Source of the DNA: a virus
IMG/VR virus record: IMGVR_UViG_3300042561_001692
Span: 1-22,830 of that record
DNA: 22,830 nucleotides
Direction: 5' to 3' (one strand)
Of this stretch, positions 14,155-20,906 are shown piece by piece. A model generated the notes under the pieces. It saw only the letters and a list, made by a program, of their open reading frames with translations. It had not been told where the DNA came from and ran no database searches. The translations under genes and the position numbers were made by a program. The stretch's first letter is position 1, and every line of letters starts with the position of its first letter.

Positions 14155-14745
14155 TTACTCTTCTAGTTGCATTCTAGCCCATACACTCATTGATGCTTCC
14201 TGCAGGGGACCTTCAATTGGGTCGTCTTTAAAGATAAACATCAACTCACGAATGGCGCGATCAGCACCAGCCATCAAGAGGCCCTTGCGGTCCCTGGCGG
14301 AGGTGAACTGATCAATCTGAGCAATAGCGCCGCGTAATTCTTTTTGCATGCTGGCAGTACGCGCCACGCCTGCATCACGCTTAACGACACCCTGCTCAAC
14401 GGCTTCCCTGAGCTTGCGGATGTCTTCCTGCATCTCGTCAATCTCATACAGAAGGGTTTTACGGTGATCAACCTTCTTGTAATTGCCGTTGACCCAGAGA
14501 TCGCATGCAACGATGCTTCCGGTATACCCAAGGAAACGGGCATACAAGAAGCACTCGATTACAGAATTATTGTCCTTAGCAAAAGAGCAGAAGGATTCCT
14601 GAACAGAAGCATCGAGATTATCGACCCAATGGTCGAAGACCTCAATATCGATAAGCTCGTTGGGCCTGTTGGTAATCGCGCTCTTCGTCGCGGCGCCTTT
14701 CTTCACCGGTGTAACCGATAGTTTTGCGCTCTTGCTCTCCGACAT
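14155..14745 (-). CDS. Globular protein, possible small terminase candidate, 196 aa
   Basis: The most ordinary-looking protein upstream of terL. ATG at 14745 lies inside the preceding gene, giving a 104-base same-strand overlap; a GTG 13 codons later would shorten it. A basic N-terminus precedes a helical domain (DHWVDNLDASVQESFCSFAK, then CFLYARFLGYTG) that could be a helix-turn-helix, followed by a coiled region (LLYEIDEMQEDIRKLREAVE) and a conserved-looking C-terminus (GADRAIRELMFIFKDDP). DNA-binding head, coiled oligomer region and tail are the plan of small terminases, and terL is 3 kb downstream. There is no direct family evidence. Confidence 0.6.
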   Translation of the reverse strand: MSESKSAKLSVTPVKKGAATKSAITNRPNELIDIEVFDHWVDNLDASVQESFCSFAKDNNSVIECFLYARFLGYTGSIVACDLWVNGNYKKVDHRKTLLYEIDEMQEDIRKLREAVEQGVVKRDAGVARTASMQKELRGAIAQIDQFTSARDRKGLLMAGADRAIRELMFIFKDDPIEGPLQEASMSVWARMQLEE

Positions 14746-14866
14746 CTTCTGCTTTTTTCTTTGAGAATTCGTAGGCTACACCAGCTGCCTGGCGATATTT
14801 GTCAATATCAAACCAGTCATCTGTGTTATAAGTATCCGTGATATCACCGGAAACCGTGGTAGCCAT
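14642..14866 (-). CDS. Small charged protein, 74 aa, related to its upstream neighbour
   Basis: ATG at 14866. The start, MATTVSGDITDTYNTDDWFD followed by IDKYRQ, resembles the opening of the 55-residue gene just upstream (TVAGSTTEDYFDINKFEQ). The C-terminal half is a charged helix (ERKTIGYTGEERRRDEERDY). Its last 104 bases are shared with the start of the 196-residue gene in another frame. No function is known. The paired N-terminal motif suggests both small proteins bind the same partner. Confidence 0.6.
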   Translation of the reverse strand: MATTVSGDITDTYNTDDWFDIDKYRQAAGVAYEFSKKKAEDVGEQERKTIGYTGEERRRDEERDYQQAQRAYRY

Positions 14867-14880
14867 TCTAATAACTCAAA

Positions 14881-15048
14881 TCAGAAGTTGCTCATCATAC
14901 CGGCCAGACCGGTAGCAAAGATGTCGCGACGGTTTTCAACGCTCTTCTGGCGCTGTTGGCGTTGCTTCGAGGACTCAAGACGCTCAAGCAGCTGCTCGAA
15001 CTTATTAATGTCGAAATAATCTTCAGTGGTGCTGCCAGCAACAGTCAT
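14881..15048 (-). CDS. Small charged protein, 55 aa, paralogue-like partner of the next gene
   Basis: A short gene found in the gap between 14866 and 15091. It runs from ATG 15048 to TGA 14881 with a GGAA just upstream. The protein opens MTVAGSTTEDYFDINKFEQL, continues as a Gln/Arg/Glu helix (LERLESSKQRQQRQKSVENR) and ends in a short hydrophobic ATGLAGMMSNF. The TTEDYFDINKF stretch parallels NTDDWFDIDKY in the next gene. TATAATTA lies 25 bases upstream of the start. Confidence 0.65.
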   Translation of the reverse strand: MTVAGSTTEDYFDINKFEQLLERLESSKQRQQRQKSVENRRDIFATGLAGMMSNF

Positions 15049-15072
15049 GTTAGTTCCATAACTAATGAATTA

Positions 15073-15078
15073 ATTATA
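15073..15078 (-). promoter_or_regulatory. TATAAT-like element upstream of the 55-aa gene
   Basis: The minus strand reads CTTATAATTAATTC in the 42-base gap before the ATG at 15048. No clear -35 hexamer is present. It shares the TAWAATWA octamer with other long gaps in the cluster. Promoter function is inference. Confidence 0.25.
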
Positions 15079-15090
15079 AGAGGTATTTTC

Positions 15091-16224
15091 CTAGAAACTA
15101 AACGCGTTAACCAAACTCTTGTAGATATCACCCTGTGCAGCAATCTTCTGAACTTCCTTGGCACCTTCGTTCTTGAGTTTCTGGGTCTCCTTGTCAATCT
15201 CACCTTGGAGATTGGTCAAGCCAGCGCTGTACAAGAACTGACGGGAGTCACGCACGTTCTGCAGCTGTTGCTCCAGCTCTGCAGGAGTTCCTTCAAACTG
15301 GTCAGCAAACGAAGGAAGCGCAACCTTGGTGCGTTCAGCCAGGTCTCCGCCATATGTTGGTAGCAAGCTCTTATCAAACTTAAAGGTACGTTTACCAGTG
15401 CCAACTCCTTCTGCATCTTTAATTTCGTCACCATACATGGTGTCGTAATAAGAATCCAGATAGCTGCGGTTAAACTTCTTCTGGTATTCCTGACCCTTGT
15501 ACAGAGATTCCTTGAGGTCGTTAACGGTCTGGTAGTAACCACCCTTAAACCGCTCCAGGCCAGCAGTCTTCTCTTCTTCGGTTGCTTTACGACCCAAGAT
15601 TTCTTCGTACGCTGCGCCTAAACCGGTTTGGAATCGTTTGGGTGCAATGTCCTCCGAATACAGTTTGGCGAACTGATTGACATCACCCTCCTTGCCGAAC
15701 ATGTCGTACTTGGTGGTGTACTCACGCAAGTAGTCCTGAGCCTGCTGGAAGTTAATTAAACCGCCGCGCAGCTGGCTCTCAATAGAAGATTTGAAAGGAT
15801 CATAACCAGCAACCGCGCTAGCTTCTCTGGCAGATTCTTTAGCTGCAAGCGCTTTTTCTTTATCAAGAACGCGTTGTTCTTCTCTGGAAGTTTTATCGCG
15901 ATAAAACTGTTTATCTGCTTCAGAATACTTAAGCTGTTCTTGCTGTAATCCGTATAGCTGAGCATGTGATTGCTGCTGGAACGCAAGCTGCTGCTGCGCC
16001 ATCGATTGGTTAAACGATGCAGCAACGTCAGCACGTTGATCAGCTTTAAGGTCTAATGTATAGCGACGTTCATTGGCAAGTTTTGTTTCCGCCATTTGAG
16101 CGTTGCGGAACGTTTCTTGACGCGTTGCTTCTTCCCGTTCGAATTGAAGCTCTTGTTCCCGGACGCGCCGATTCTCAGCTGCTACTTGAGCTGAATTATC
16201 TTGTCCGCCTCCGCCGCCACCCAT
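15091..16224 (-). CDS. Coiled-coil protein with a DUF4214-like motif, 377 aa
   Basis: ATG at 16224. A Gly run (MGGGGGGQ) opens the protein, followed by a very long charged coil (about 14-145: VREQELQFEREEATRQETF, QQQLAFQQQSHAQLYGLQQE, KEKALAAKESAREAS). The second half looks folded and contains GLGAAYEEILGRKATEEEK (about 203-221), similar to the YreiLgRea element of DUF4214-type repeats, and a Tyr-rich YLDSYYDTMYGDE. No catalytic motif is seen. It is likely a structural, possibly internal, virion protein. The DUF4214 resemblance is short and weak. Confidence 0.7.
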   Translation of the reverse strand: MGGGGGGQDNSAQVAAENRRVREQELQFEREEATRQETFRNAQMAETKLANERRYTLDLKADQRADVAASFNQSMAQQQLAFQQQSHAQLYGLQQEQLKYSEADKQFYRDKTSREEQRVLDKEKALAAKESAREASAVAGYDPFKSSIESQLRGGLINFQQAQDYLREYTTKYDMFGKEGDVNQFAKLYSEDIAPKRFQTGLGAAYEEILGRKATEEEKTAGLERFKGGYYQTVNDLKESLYKGQEYQKKFNRSYLDSYYDTMYGDEIKDAEGVGTGKRTFKFDKSLLPTYGGDLAERTKVALPSFADQFEGTPAELEQQLQNVRDSRQFLYSAGLTNLQGEIDKETQKLKNEGAKEVQKIAAQGDIYKSLVNAFSF

Positions 16225-16266
16225 ATCTAATAATTGCCAGGAATTGTTTTTATTTTAGCCCAGGCC

Positions 16267-17004
16267 TCATCCATAAGGCCCAAAACCAGCAGAGTAGTTA
16301 CCAAACATCTTATCCAGGACACCACGGTTAATTGCAACAGCTTCTTTAATGCGTCCTTCACGGTTTTTACGGGAAAGCTCACGTGCATCTGGAGAAAGAG
16401 CAATACCGATGTCCTGACGCTGACGATATCCTTCTTCTGCGGTCGCCATGGGAGCTTCAAAGAACGCACGGAACTTGCCCGCACGCTCGGCCAGCTGCTG
16501 GTTTTGCGTGTTCAATAAACTGTTGTTTGCAAATGCGTTATCTGCTACTCGTAATTGATTGCTGGTATCAATGACAGAATTAAGCGCATCCATGGATTTA
16601 CCAGCAATGCCCTCACGCATCCTGGCGGCGCTACCAATCAAGTCACGTTGAATTGCCCCTTGATTTTGAGTCAAGAAGGCATTCATGCCATAAATGTAAT
16701 TATCTGTTCTTGCATCTTGAGCTGCTTTGACATTCATCAAATCAGCAATTTGACGGTAACCACGGTCCAGACGGTTCTGGCCCATGGCCATTGCCGTGCC
16801 GTACAACGAAGCCTGCGATGCAACGTTCTGAGCGTTGGCCATCATTCGGGCAGCACGCTCTTGGGCTTGGCCTTGGAAAATGCCACCGACAACACTGCCG
16901 ACAGCCCCTAGACCAAAACCTCCGAATGTTGCCCAATCAAATGCCATGCCGCCACCTTTTGTTGCAGAAGAAAGATAGTTTGCTGGTTGTGAAGGGCCTG
17001 CCAC
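16267..17004 (-). CDS. Virion-module protein with N-terminal Gly-rich hydrophobic segment, 245 aa
   Basis: GTG at 17004 has AAAGGA about 8 bases upstream. An internal ATG at 16947 (residue 20), preceded by AAAGGTGG, is a plausible alternative start. Residues 27-46 (FGGFGLGAVGSVVGGIFQGQ) form a glycine-zipper-like hydrophobic segment, followed by an Ala/Gln/Arg-rich helical body (YRQIADLMNVKAAQDARTDN; NQQLAERAGKFRAFFEAPMA) and a short Gly/Tyr end. This layout recalls the T7 inner-core or ejection type of protein, without detectable homology by eye. Confidence 0.65.
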   Translation of the reverse strand: MAGPSQPANYLSSATKGGGMAFDWATFGGFGLGAVGSVVGGIFQGQAQERAARMMANAQNVASQASLYGTAMAMGQNRLDRGYRQIADLMNVKAAQDARTDNYIYGMNAFLTQNQGAIQRDLIGSAARMREGIAGKSMDALNSVIDTSNQLRVADNAFANNSLLNTQNQQLAERAGKFRAFFEAPMATAEEGYRQRQDIGIALSPDARELSRKNREGRIKEAVAINRGVLDKMFGNYSAGFGPYG

Positions 17005-17036
17005 TTCTTTCTTCCTTTTATTTTAAATTAGAAGGT

Positions 17037-17549
17037 TTAAAAATAAGTAGGAGCTTGCTGCACCTGAACCGCAGGAATGTTATAAGGAGTGCGAGCAGCA
17101 GCAAAAGCAGCGGCCATACGATCTCCAGAGGCGCCAAGGGCATCAGCAGCGTAACGTGCAGCTTCCGGTGTCCCGTACGGATTCATGGACATTGCAATAC
17201 CTTTAGTTAAATCACTTAAACCGGTGCTTAAGGTATTAAACATCAGGGATTTCCAACCCTTTCGCGTTTGTTCTTTATCTGCCTGCTCAAGCCGGCGCTT
17301 TATGAATCCTTCGTCAAACTGCATCATGGTGGGGGCCATGAGCGTATTGATTGTGGCGTAGTTTAAAAACGCTTCTCGTTCTTCTTTAGGAACCGACTGA
17401 AACATTTTTTGGAAATCTTCATAGCTTCCAGAACCCAGAAAACCCATGGGCCTGGTGCCAGCAAGATCAGAAGTTACAGAAGGTCCGGTAAGAGCGCCAG
17501 CACTATCTGGGTTCAAATAACCAGCCCATTTACCTGCATTAAAGGCCAT
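17037..17549 (-). CDS. Unrecognised virion-module protein, 170 aa
   Basis: ATG at 17549, three bases after the stop of the gene upstream. It begins MAFNAGKWAGYLNPDSAGAL, then a Gly/Pro segment, a helical centre (EDFQKMFQSVPKEEREAFLN; FIKRRLEQADKEQTRKGWKS) and an Ala-rich end (EAARYAADALGASGDRMAAA). No family is recognised. It may form a pair with the Ala/Gly-rich protein directly upstream. Confidence 0.6.
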   Translation of the reverse strand: MAFNAGKWAGYLNPDSAGALTGPSVTSDLAGTRPMGFLGSGSYEDFQKMFQSVPKEEREAFLNYATINTLMAPTMMQFDEGFIKRRLEQADKEQTRKGWKSLMFNTLSTGLSDLTKGIAMSMNPYGTPEAARYAADALGASGDRMAAAFAAARTPYNIPAVQVQQAPTYF

Positions 17550-17552
17550 GGA

Positions 17553-18401
17553 TCAATACCGGAAGGTGGACGATGCGTATGGATTGCTGGTCATCATGGT
17601 ACGCAGGTTTTCCCCGGCTTGGGCCTGAGCACCACCTGCAAGCTGGAAGGCATACTGCTGACGATTCAAAGCGCCAGTCAGTTGACCAAGTTGTTGATTC
17701 AGTTGCATCTGACGTTGCATGTCAGCGTTCTTCATTTGGTTGGCATAAGGCATCAAAGCCGCAGCCTGTTGAACCGGAATATCAACACCAGAAAGGCGCA
17801 TCAGTTCAGCAAGCTGCTTTTGTTCGGCAGTTAAATTGCTAAGACCAACACCTTGGGCTTGACCCGGAATGATACCTGGAGTTTGACCAGCTTCGCGTTC
17901 GCGCTGCTCTTGACCGCCAAAAATTTTGCCAGGTAAAGAAGCAACTGCACCCGTAAGGCCGGCGGCAGCCGTTCCTAAACCAGCTTGCGTAATTCCACCA
18001 ATTAAGGGGGCGGCAAGTTTTGCTGGGCCAGGAAGCATAGCTGCAGCACCACGAGTGACTGCGGCGCCTACTGGAGCAGCGGCACGGGTAGCAGCGGCAC
18101 CAACGCCAACTTGAGCGGCACCAGTCATTGCTTGACCAAGGTCACCACCGGTAATACCACCAGCAATATTTGAAACACCAGGAGCGATTGCAGCACCATA
18201 TTTGGCGGCGCCGCCAGCAAGAGCACCAGCCCCTTTCAATTTATTAAGAAGTTCCTGGAAAAAACGAGGATCTTGTTCTGCAGAGCCTGGAGCACCCAGG
18301 CCGGAAGTTAAAGGACCAGTGCCATAAGGAACCATGGCGCCGCCGGGCATACCCGACTGAGGCGCTTGGCTAGACCCAGCTGGGTAACCGACGTAAGCCA
18401 T
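17553..18401 (-). CDS. Ala/Gly-zipper protein, candidate membrane-active ejection protein, 282 aa
   Basis: ATG at 18401. Residues 1-42 are Gly/Pro-rich and lead to AEQDPRFFQELLNKLKG (41-57). Residues 57-160 are almost entirely small hydrophobic residues (ALAGGAAKYGAAIAPG; GVGAAATRAAAPVGAAVTRG; LIGGITQAGLGTAAAGLTGA), a pattern found in proteins that insert helices into membranes. The C-terminal third is Gln/Met-rich and helical (QRQMQLNQQLGQLTGALNRQ). A role in forming a DNA-ejection channel is plausible but unproven. A structural core protein is the alternative. Confidence 0.65.
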   Translation of the reverse strand: MAYVGYPAGSSQAPQSGMPGGAMVPYGTGPLTSGLGAPGSAEQDPRFFQELLNKLKGAGALAGGAAKYGAAIAPGVSNIAGGITGGDLGQAMTGAAQVGVGAAATRAAAPVGAAVTRGAAAMLPGPAKLAAPLIGGITQAGLGTAAAGLTGAVASLPGKIFGGQEQREREAGQTPGIIPGQAQGVGLSNLTAEQKQLAELMRLSGVDIPVQQAAALMPYANQMKNADMQRQMQLNQQLGQLTGALNRQQYAFQLAGGAQAQAGENLRTMMTSNPYASSTFRY

Positions 18402-18445
18402 ATTTAAAAGCAGCTTATGTTTCTAGATGTTTTAATTTTATCAGC

Positions 18446-19417
18446 CTACATACCTTGCTGATAATCTCCTAACTCTTCAAGTTTAGGGCGATTGGCTGTG
18501 GCAATAACTTCATTAATTAAGTTACCGGCTGTAACGCCTGCAACAGAACCAGCTAAGCCGCCAACAATGCCACGGATGGCCCCCTGGCGTCCGGGGTAAA
18601 ACTTAACCACTGTCTTGCCTTCCGGCGTAACGGCACGGCTTTGAACCATAGCCTGACGAGCTGCAATCGAACCGGCGGCAAAACCGCCAACCATAGGAAG
18701 CGTGACGGGAAAGCCCAGCATGCGGGCTTCTGGATATCCCTGTAAGTTTTCAGATGTTGCTTTAATCACGCCCAGATCAAGCAAACCGCGTTCGTTGTAA
18801 AGAAAATTTTGGTAATTTGCGTAACGTTCTTTGGTTAAAGAAGGAATATCTTGTTTTGCGGTTTCGTACTTGAGGGGTTCGCCGGTGCGGCCCATGAAAA
18901 AACGTTCCACTAACTCTTGTGCTGGCTGCGCAGTTTCACGCCGATCTTCCGAGCCAGGCTCAGAATACGTTTGGGCATATCCTTTGGGCCGGAAAAATTC
19001 TCCTGGATTTAAAATGTTGTAGGTACCAGCGGCGGAGATGGCTGGAGACGCAATTGCCAAAGCTGCTGCAGCCCGTGCTGTCGGAGATTTAATAGGATTA
19101 ACGCCATACTCAACACTTTTTTGAGCAACGGCCAGTGGATGGTTGTAACGCCACCAATAAGTACGCGAACCGTCGTTGGCTGCATCAACAATTAAACGAG
19201 ATGCATAAGCACCCAAAAACTGAGCAGGGGTTTCTTTAAGAGAAACACCCTGCATACCAACCGCCGCTTTAAAACGAGGATCTAAAATGCTTTGACCATA
19301 ACCAAGACCACCAGTATCTGAAGTTCTTTGAGCAACATCCGCTTTAAGAACGCCCGTTTTAACGCCTTGATAAACACCTTCAAGTTTTCCAAGAATGTCC
19401 TTAATTTGGAAATTCAT
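18446..19417 (-). CDS. Unrecognised protein with three hydrophobic segments, 323 aa
   Basis: ATG at 19417 overlaps the upstream stop (ATGA). The N-terminus is helical (FQIKDILGKLEGVYQGVKTG) with LDPRFKAAVG at 45-54. Hydrophobic Ala/Gly segments lie at about 113-134 (TARAAAALAIASPAISAAG), 234-253 (LGFPVTLPMVGGFAAGS) and 281-303 (IRGIVGGLAGSVAGVTAGNL). Between them is a polar stretch (170-230) that looks folded. It has no signal peptide. Membrane-active virion protein is a reasonable guess; no named family was recognised. Confidence 0.65.
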   Translation of the reverse strand: MNFQIKDILGKLEGVYQGVKTGVLKADVAQRTSDTGGLGYGQSILDPRFKAAVGMQGVSLKETPAQFLGAYASRLIVDAANDGSRTYWWRYNHPLAVAQKSVEYGVNPIKSPTARAAAALAIASPAISAAGTYNILNPGEFFRPKGYAQTYSEPGSEDRRETAQPAQELVERFFMGRTGEPLKYETAKQDIPSLTKERYANYQNFLYNERGLLDLGVIKATSENLQGYPEARMLGFPVTLPMVGGFAAGSIAARQAMVQSRAVTPEGKTVVKFYPGRQGAIRGIVGGLAGSVAGVTAGNLINEVIATANRPKLEELGDYQQGM

Positions 19418-20025
19418 CGCAACGCACCCCCACGCATGATGCCGTAGGGATCAAGGGAAGGATCGACGCGCCCAAGCGTTGATTCAATTCCTTGCATTTG
19501 GAACATGGTCCCAGGGGAAAGTGCTTCACCCTGCAGATTGTTGATCAGATCACGTTGAAGAAGTTGTTGCTCTGCAGTCAGCGTTTGATCCATAACCACA
19601 GGCTCGGCCAACATTTGTTGAAGCTGTTGTTGAGACATGTTGGCAATATGAGAGCCGGCAACCATAGGAGCGGTGGCCAGGGTTGCGCCAATGCTGCCAG
19701 CACCCATTGCGATGCTCTGCAAGGTCGACATCTCACCTGGCTTGGAGCCAGCAAGAACATTGGCAGCGCGTTGACCGGTTACTTTTGACAACATCTGCGG
19801 TGTAACTTTTCCTGCAAGACGGGCACCTGCAGTTGAGAGACCAATGTCCAACGCACCTGTTGCAAGGGATGGTCCCAGGCCGCCGCCGGCCAGCGCCGTA
19901 AATCCGGCAGTAAGAACCGAGCTGGGAATCGATGCCTTTGCCGCTTCTCTAGTTGCAGGCGCCATCATGGCCTGACCCATGCGGGAACCAAGGATTCGCT
20001 GTAATGCTTGACCCGCAAATTTCAT
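19414..20025 (-). CDS. Ala/Gly-rich hydrophobic protein, 203 aa
   Basis: ATG at 20025 with AAAAGGG upstream. It overlaps the next gene by four bases. Two Gly/Ala hydrophobic stretches (35-73: SVLTAGFTALAGGGLGPS onward; 102-125: LQSIAMGAGSIGATLATAPM) flank a basic link. A Gln-rich helix follows (SQQQLQQMLAEP; AEQQLLQRDLINNLQ), and the end is DPYGIMRGGALR. It is similar in style to the two genes after it, with which it may act as a membrane-interacting set. Confidence 0.65.
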   Translation of the reverse strand: MKFAGQALQRILGSRMGQAMMAPATREAAKASIPSSVLTAGFTALAGGGLGPSLATGALDIGLSTAGARLAGKVTPQMLSKVTGQRAANVLAGSKPGEMSTLQSIAMGAGSIGATLATAPMVAGSHIANMSQQQLQQMLAEPVVMDQTLTAEQQLLQRDLINNLQGEALSPGTMFQMQGIESTLGRVDPSLDPYGIMRGGALR

Positions 20026-20046
20026 TTTATTGACACCCTTTTTATC

Positions 20047-20052
20047 ATTATA
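20047..20052 (-). promoter_or_regulatory. TATAAT-like element upstream of the 203-aa gene
   Basis: The minus strand reads ACTATAATGATAAAAAGGG in the 30-base gap before the ATG at 20025. There is no clear -35 hexamer. The AAAAGGG just after it is the probable ribosome binding site. Promoter function is inference. Confidence 0.25.
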
Positions 20053-20055
20053 GTT

Positions 20056-20685
20056 TTACGTATTTTTGATAACTTGTTCTTCAATTATTTCTCCTTCTTT
20101 TTCTTCTTTTTTCACCTCCACTGGTTTCATCACTCCCTTCTTATCCAACAGCTGGGCAATGGACATCTTGCCTTCTATTTCATTATCTACGCGCTGCTCC
20201 GCTGCCGACATCAGATATCCATTGGGATCGGGATTCTTCATGCGTGGCATAGGGTTCTTAGCAACCTTGTCAGGACGCATGGTTGGACTTAATCGGTAAG
20301 CTTCAACCCACACCGGATTAAAGTCCGGTTGATCCTGAGGGCGTTGATCTGTTAATGCCCGGCCTTCGTTGAAATCATATTCCATAGGACGATTAAAACG
20401 TCCCAGGCCTTCAAACAACTCATACTCTCGCGTTACTTCCGTATTGTCATCAAAAAATGGAGAGTTTGAAACAAAATTAAGATCTGGGTTTAATGTACGC
20501 TTTCGCGTCATCATTCGCTTTAAAAGATCCGTTTCTTTAAAACGTGATGGGTTCCAGGGGTATTCACCTGTATCCGGTTTGGAACGGAACAGTTCGTCAA
20601 AATTTAAATTTGCACGAATCTTGCCTTGGGTATTAAACGGGTTGGTAATATAACGTCCAAGGTCAAGCCGATGATCTTTGGCCAT
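20056..20685 (-). CDS. Polar Asn/Pro-rich protein, 209 aa
   Basis: ATG at 20685 shares a base with the preceding stop (TAATG). The sequence is polar, rich in Asn, Asp, Pro, Arg and Phe (DLGRYITNPFNTQGKIRANL; DLNFVSNSPFFDDNTEVTRE), with little predicted helix until an acidic/basic tail (VEVKKEEKEGEIIEEQVIKN). There is no hydrophobic segment or enzyme motif. It is unlike its Ala/Gly-rich neighbours and could be a soluble partner, but the function is unknown. Confidence 0.65.
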   Translation of the reverse strand: MAKDHRLDLGRYITNPFNTQGKIRANLNFDELFRSKPDTGEYPWNPSRFKETDLLKRMMTRKRTLNPDLNFVSNSPFFDDNTEVTREYELFEGLGRFNRPMEYDFNEGRALTDQRPQDQPDFNPVWVEAYRLSPTMRPDKVAKNPMPRMKNPDPNGYLMSAAEQRVDNEIEGKMSIAQLLDKKGVMKPVEVKKEEKEGEIIEEQVIKNT

Positions 20686-20906
20686 TAACCTTTAGCCTTT
20701 TTCTTGTTATGTAATCCTACCAACGTTTTGCGAAGATTCGCCTGTTTCACCGTCTTCTCGTCGTACTTCTCAGGGTTGGTAAGAACGTTTTCTTGCAGCT
20801 GAGCAGTGGTGATTCCTTTCTTTTTGGCTTTAGCGGTGAAGGCGCCTTCCTTCATCTCTGTGCCTTGAATCCACTTCTTGTCCTTTTTCTTTTTCTCTTC
20901 AGCCAT
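20685..20906 (-). CDS. Small Lys-rich protein, 73 aa
   Basis: ATG at 20906 overlaps the preceding stop (TAATG), and its own stop overlaps the next start. It is very basic (MAEEKKKKDKKWIQGTEMKE; LRKTLVGLHNKKKAKG) with a helical centre (ITTAQLQENVLTNPEKYDEK). A nucleic-acid-associated virion protein is possible. Comparable small basic proteins occur in many phage head modules, often with unknown roles. Confidence 0.7.
   Translation of the reverse strand: MAEEKKKKDKKWIQGTEMKEGAFTAKAKKKGITTAQLQENVLTNPEKYDEKTVKQANLRKTLVGLHNKKKAKG

Noticed and set aside
14642-14866. Programmed frameshift joining the 74- and 196-residue frames
   Set aside because: The A-rich run is not a standard slippery heptamer in the right phase, and the required shift is +1. 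An ordinary ATG exists for the second frame.
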